From: an uncultured Clostridia bacterium
Lineage (GTDB): Bacteria; Bacillota; Clostridia; Christensenellales; Pumilibacteraceae
Length of the DNA: 6,116 bases
Direction: 5' to 3'
Assembly: GCA_947086925.1 (NCBI GenBank)
Contig: CAMUAL010000057.1
Location: 1-6,116, forward strand
Position numbers and translations under genes: made by a program. Every line of letters begins with the position of its first letter. Position 1 is the stretch's first letter. This document shows, one piece after another, positions 6,009 through 6,116 of this stretch. A model generated the notes under the pieces. The model saw only the letters and a program-made list of their open reading frames with translations. It had not been told where the DNA came from and searched no databases.

Positions 6009-6042
6009 AAAAGCTCTCGAACGATATGTTCGAGAGCTTTTT
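6009..6042 (+). terminator. Strong rho-independent terminator, no clear gene upstream
   Basis: AAAAGCTCTCGAAC (6009-6022) pairs without mismatch with GTTCGAGAGCTTTT (6028-6041) around the loop GATAT, a 14-bp stem ending in five T (6038-6042). On the minus strand the stem is followed by TTTT and then GTCC, so termination should be better on the plus strand. It could end transcripts from the remnant at 5641-5886 or from the structured region just before it. Confidence 0.85.
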
Positions 6043-6061
6043 ACTACAAACCTTTTAGAAA

Positions 6062-6079
6062 GATAAATTGAAATTTATC
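6062..6079. repeat. AT-rich 8-bp inverted repeat
   Basis: GATAAATT (6062-6069) and AATTTATC (6072-6079) form a perfect inverted repeat with a two-base centre. It has no T-tract on the plus side. It overlaps the -10 box of a possible leftward promoter, so a protein-binding site is as likely as an RNA hairpin. It may also belong to an element that continues beyond the right edge. Confidence 0.5.
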
Positions 6080-6106
6080 GTATCAAATAGCTTTTCCATA
6101 TCTCAA
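6077..6106 (-). promoter_or_regulatory. Possible leftward promoter at right edge
   Basis: On the minus strand TTGAGA (6101-6106) and TACGAT (6077-6082) are 18 bases apart. A transcript would start near 6070 and run left through the inverted-repeat cluster. No supported minus-strand gene follows, and both boxes deviate from consensus, so this is weak. Confidence 0.25.
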
Positions 6107-6116
6107 TATGTAGTGA

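Noticed and set aside
5924..6058. Open frame of 44 codons on the plus strand
   Set aside because: There is no Shine-Dalgarno before the ATG, and it passes through every hairpin of the inverted-repeat cluster, including a strong terminator. The structure explains the sequence better than coding does, so it is kept only as a remark.

Overview
The window looks like ordinary chromosome from an endospore-forming Firmicute, probably a clostridial lineage. The evidence is a BofA-family gene (control of pro-sigma-K processing), an archaeal/eukaryotic-type prolyl-tRNA synthetase of the kind common in Clostridia, a RecD2 helicase, strong AGGAG-type ribosome binding sites, and TTGACA/TATAAT-type promoters. 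Base composition is moderate. No tRNA, rRNA, CRISPR array or transposase gene is visible. The species cannot be named from sequence alone.

Layout, left to right. Positions 1-134 are non-coding. They hold two exact 19-bp direct repeats 36 bp apart and a promoter-like pair facing left, so they may be the control region of a gene beyond the left edge. Positions 135-3535 are a two-gene operon on the minus strand, metK followed by recD2, joined by a 4-base ATGA stop/start overlap. metK has a strong promoter and a leader of only about 20 nt, too short for a SAM riboswitch. From 3536 to 3724 is a divergent intergenic region. bofA (3725-3976, plus) ends in a hairpin terminator. The near-perfect promoter of the next gene, proS (4093-5529, plus), has its -35 box inside that same hairpin. 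A strong terminator follows proS.

The last 500 bases are less ordinary. Positions 5641-5886 are an open frame with no start codon that reads like the C-terminal end of a single-pass membrane protein, most likely a gene remnant. Positions 5901-6079 are packed with inverted repeats. These include a possible three-way-junction fold (5942-6001) followed by a 14-bp-stem terminator hairpin, and they suggest a small structured RNA or a short non-autonomous repeat element. This is the most likely place for something undescribed, but the sequence alone does not prove it.

The genes do not form one pathway. metK makes S-adenosylmethionine, recD2 acts in DNA repair, bofA regulates sporulation, and proS supplies Pro-tRNA. 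Only metK and recD2 appear to be co-transcribed.
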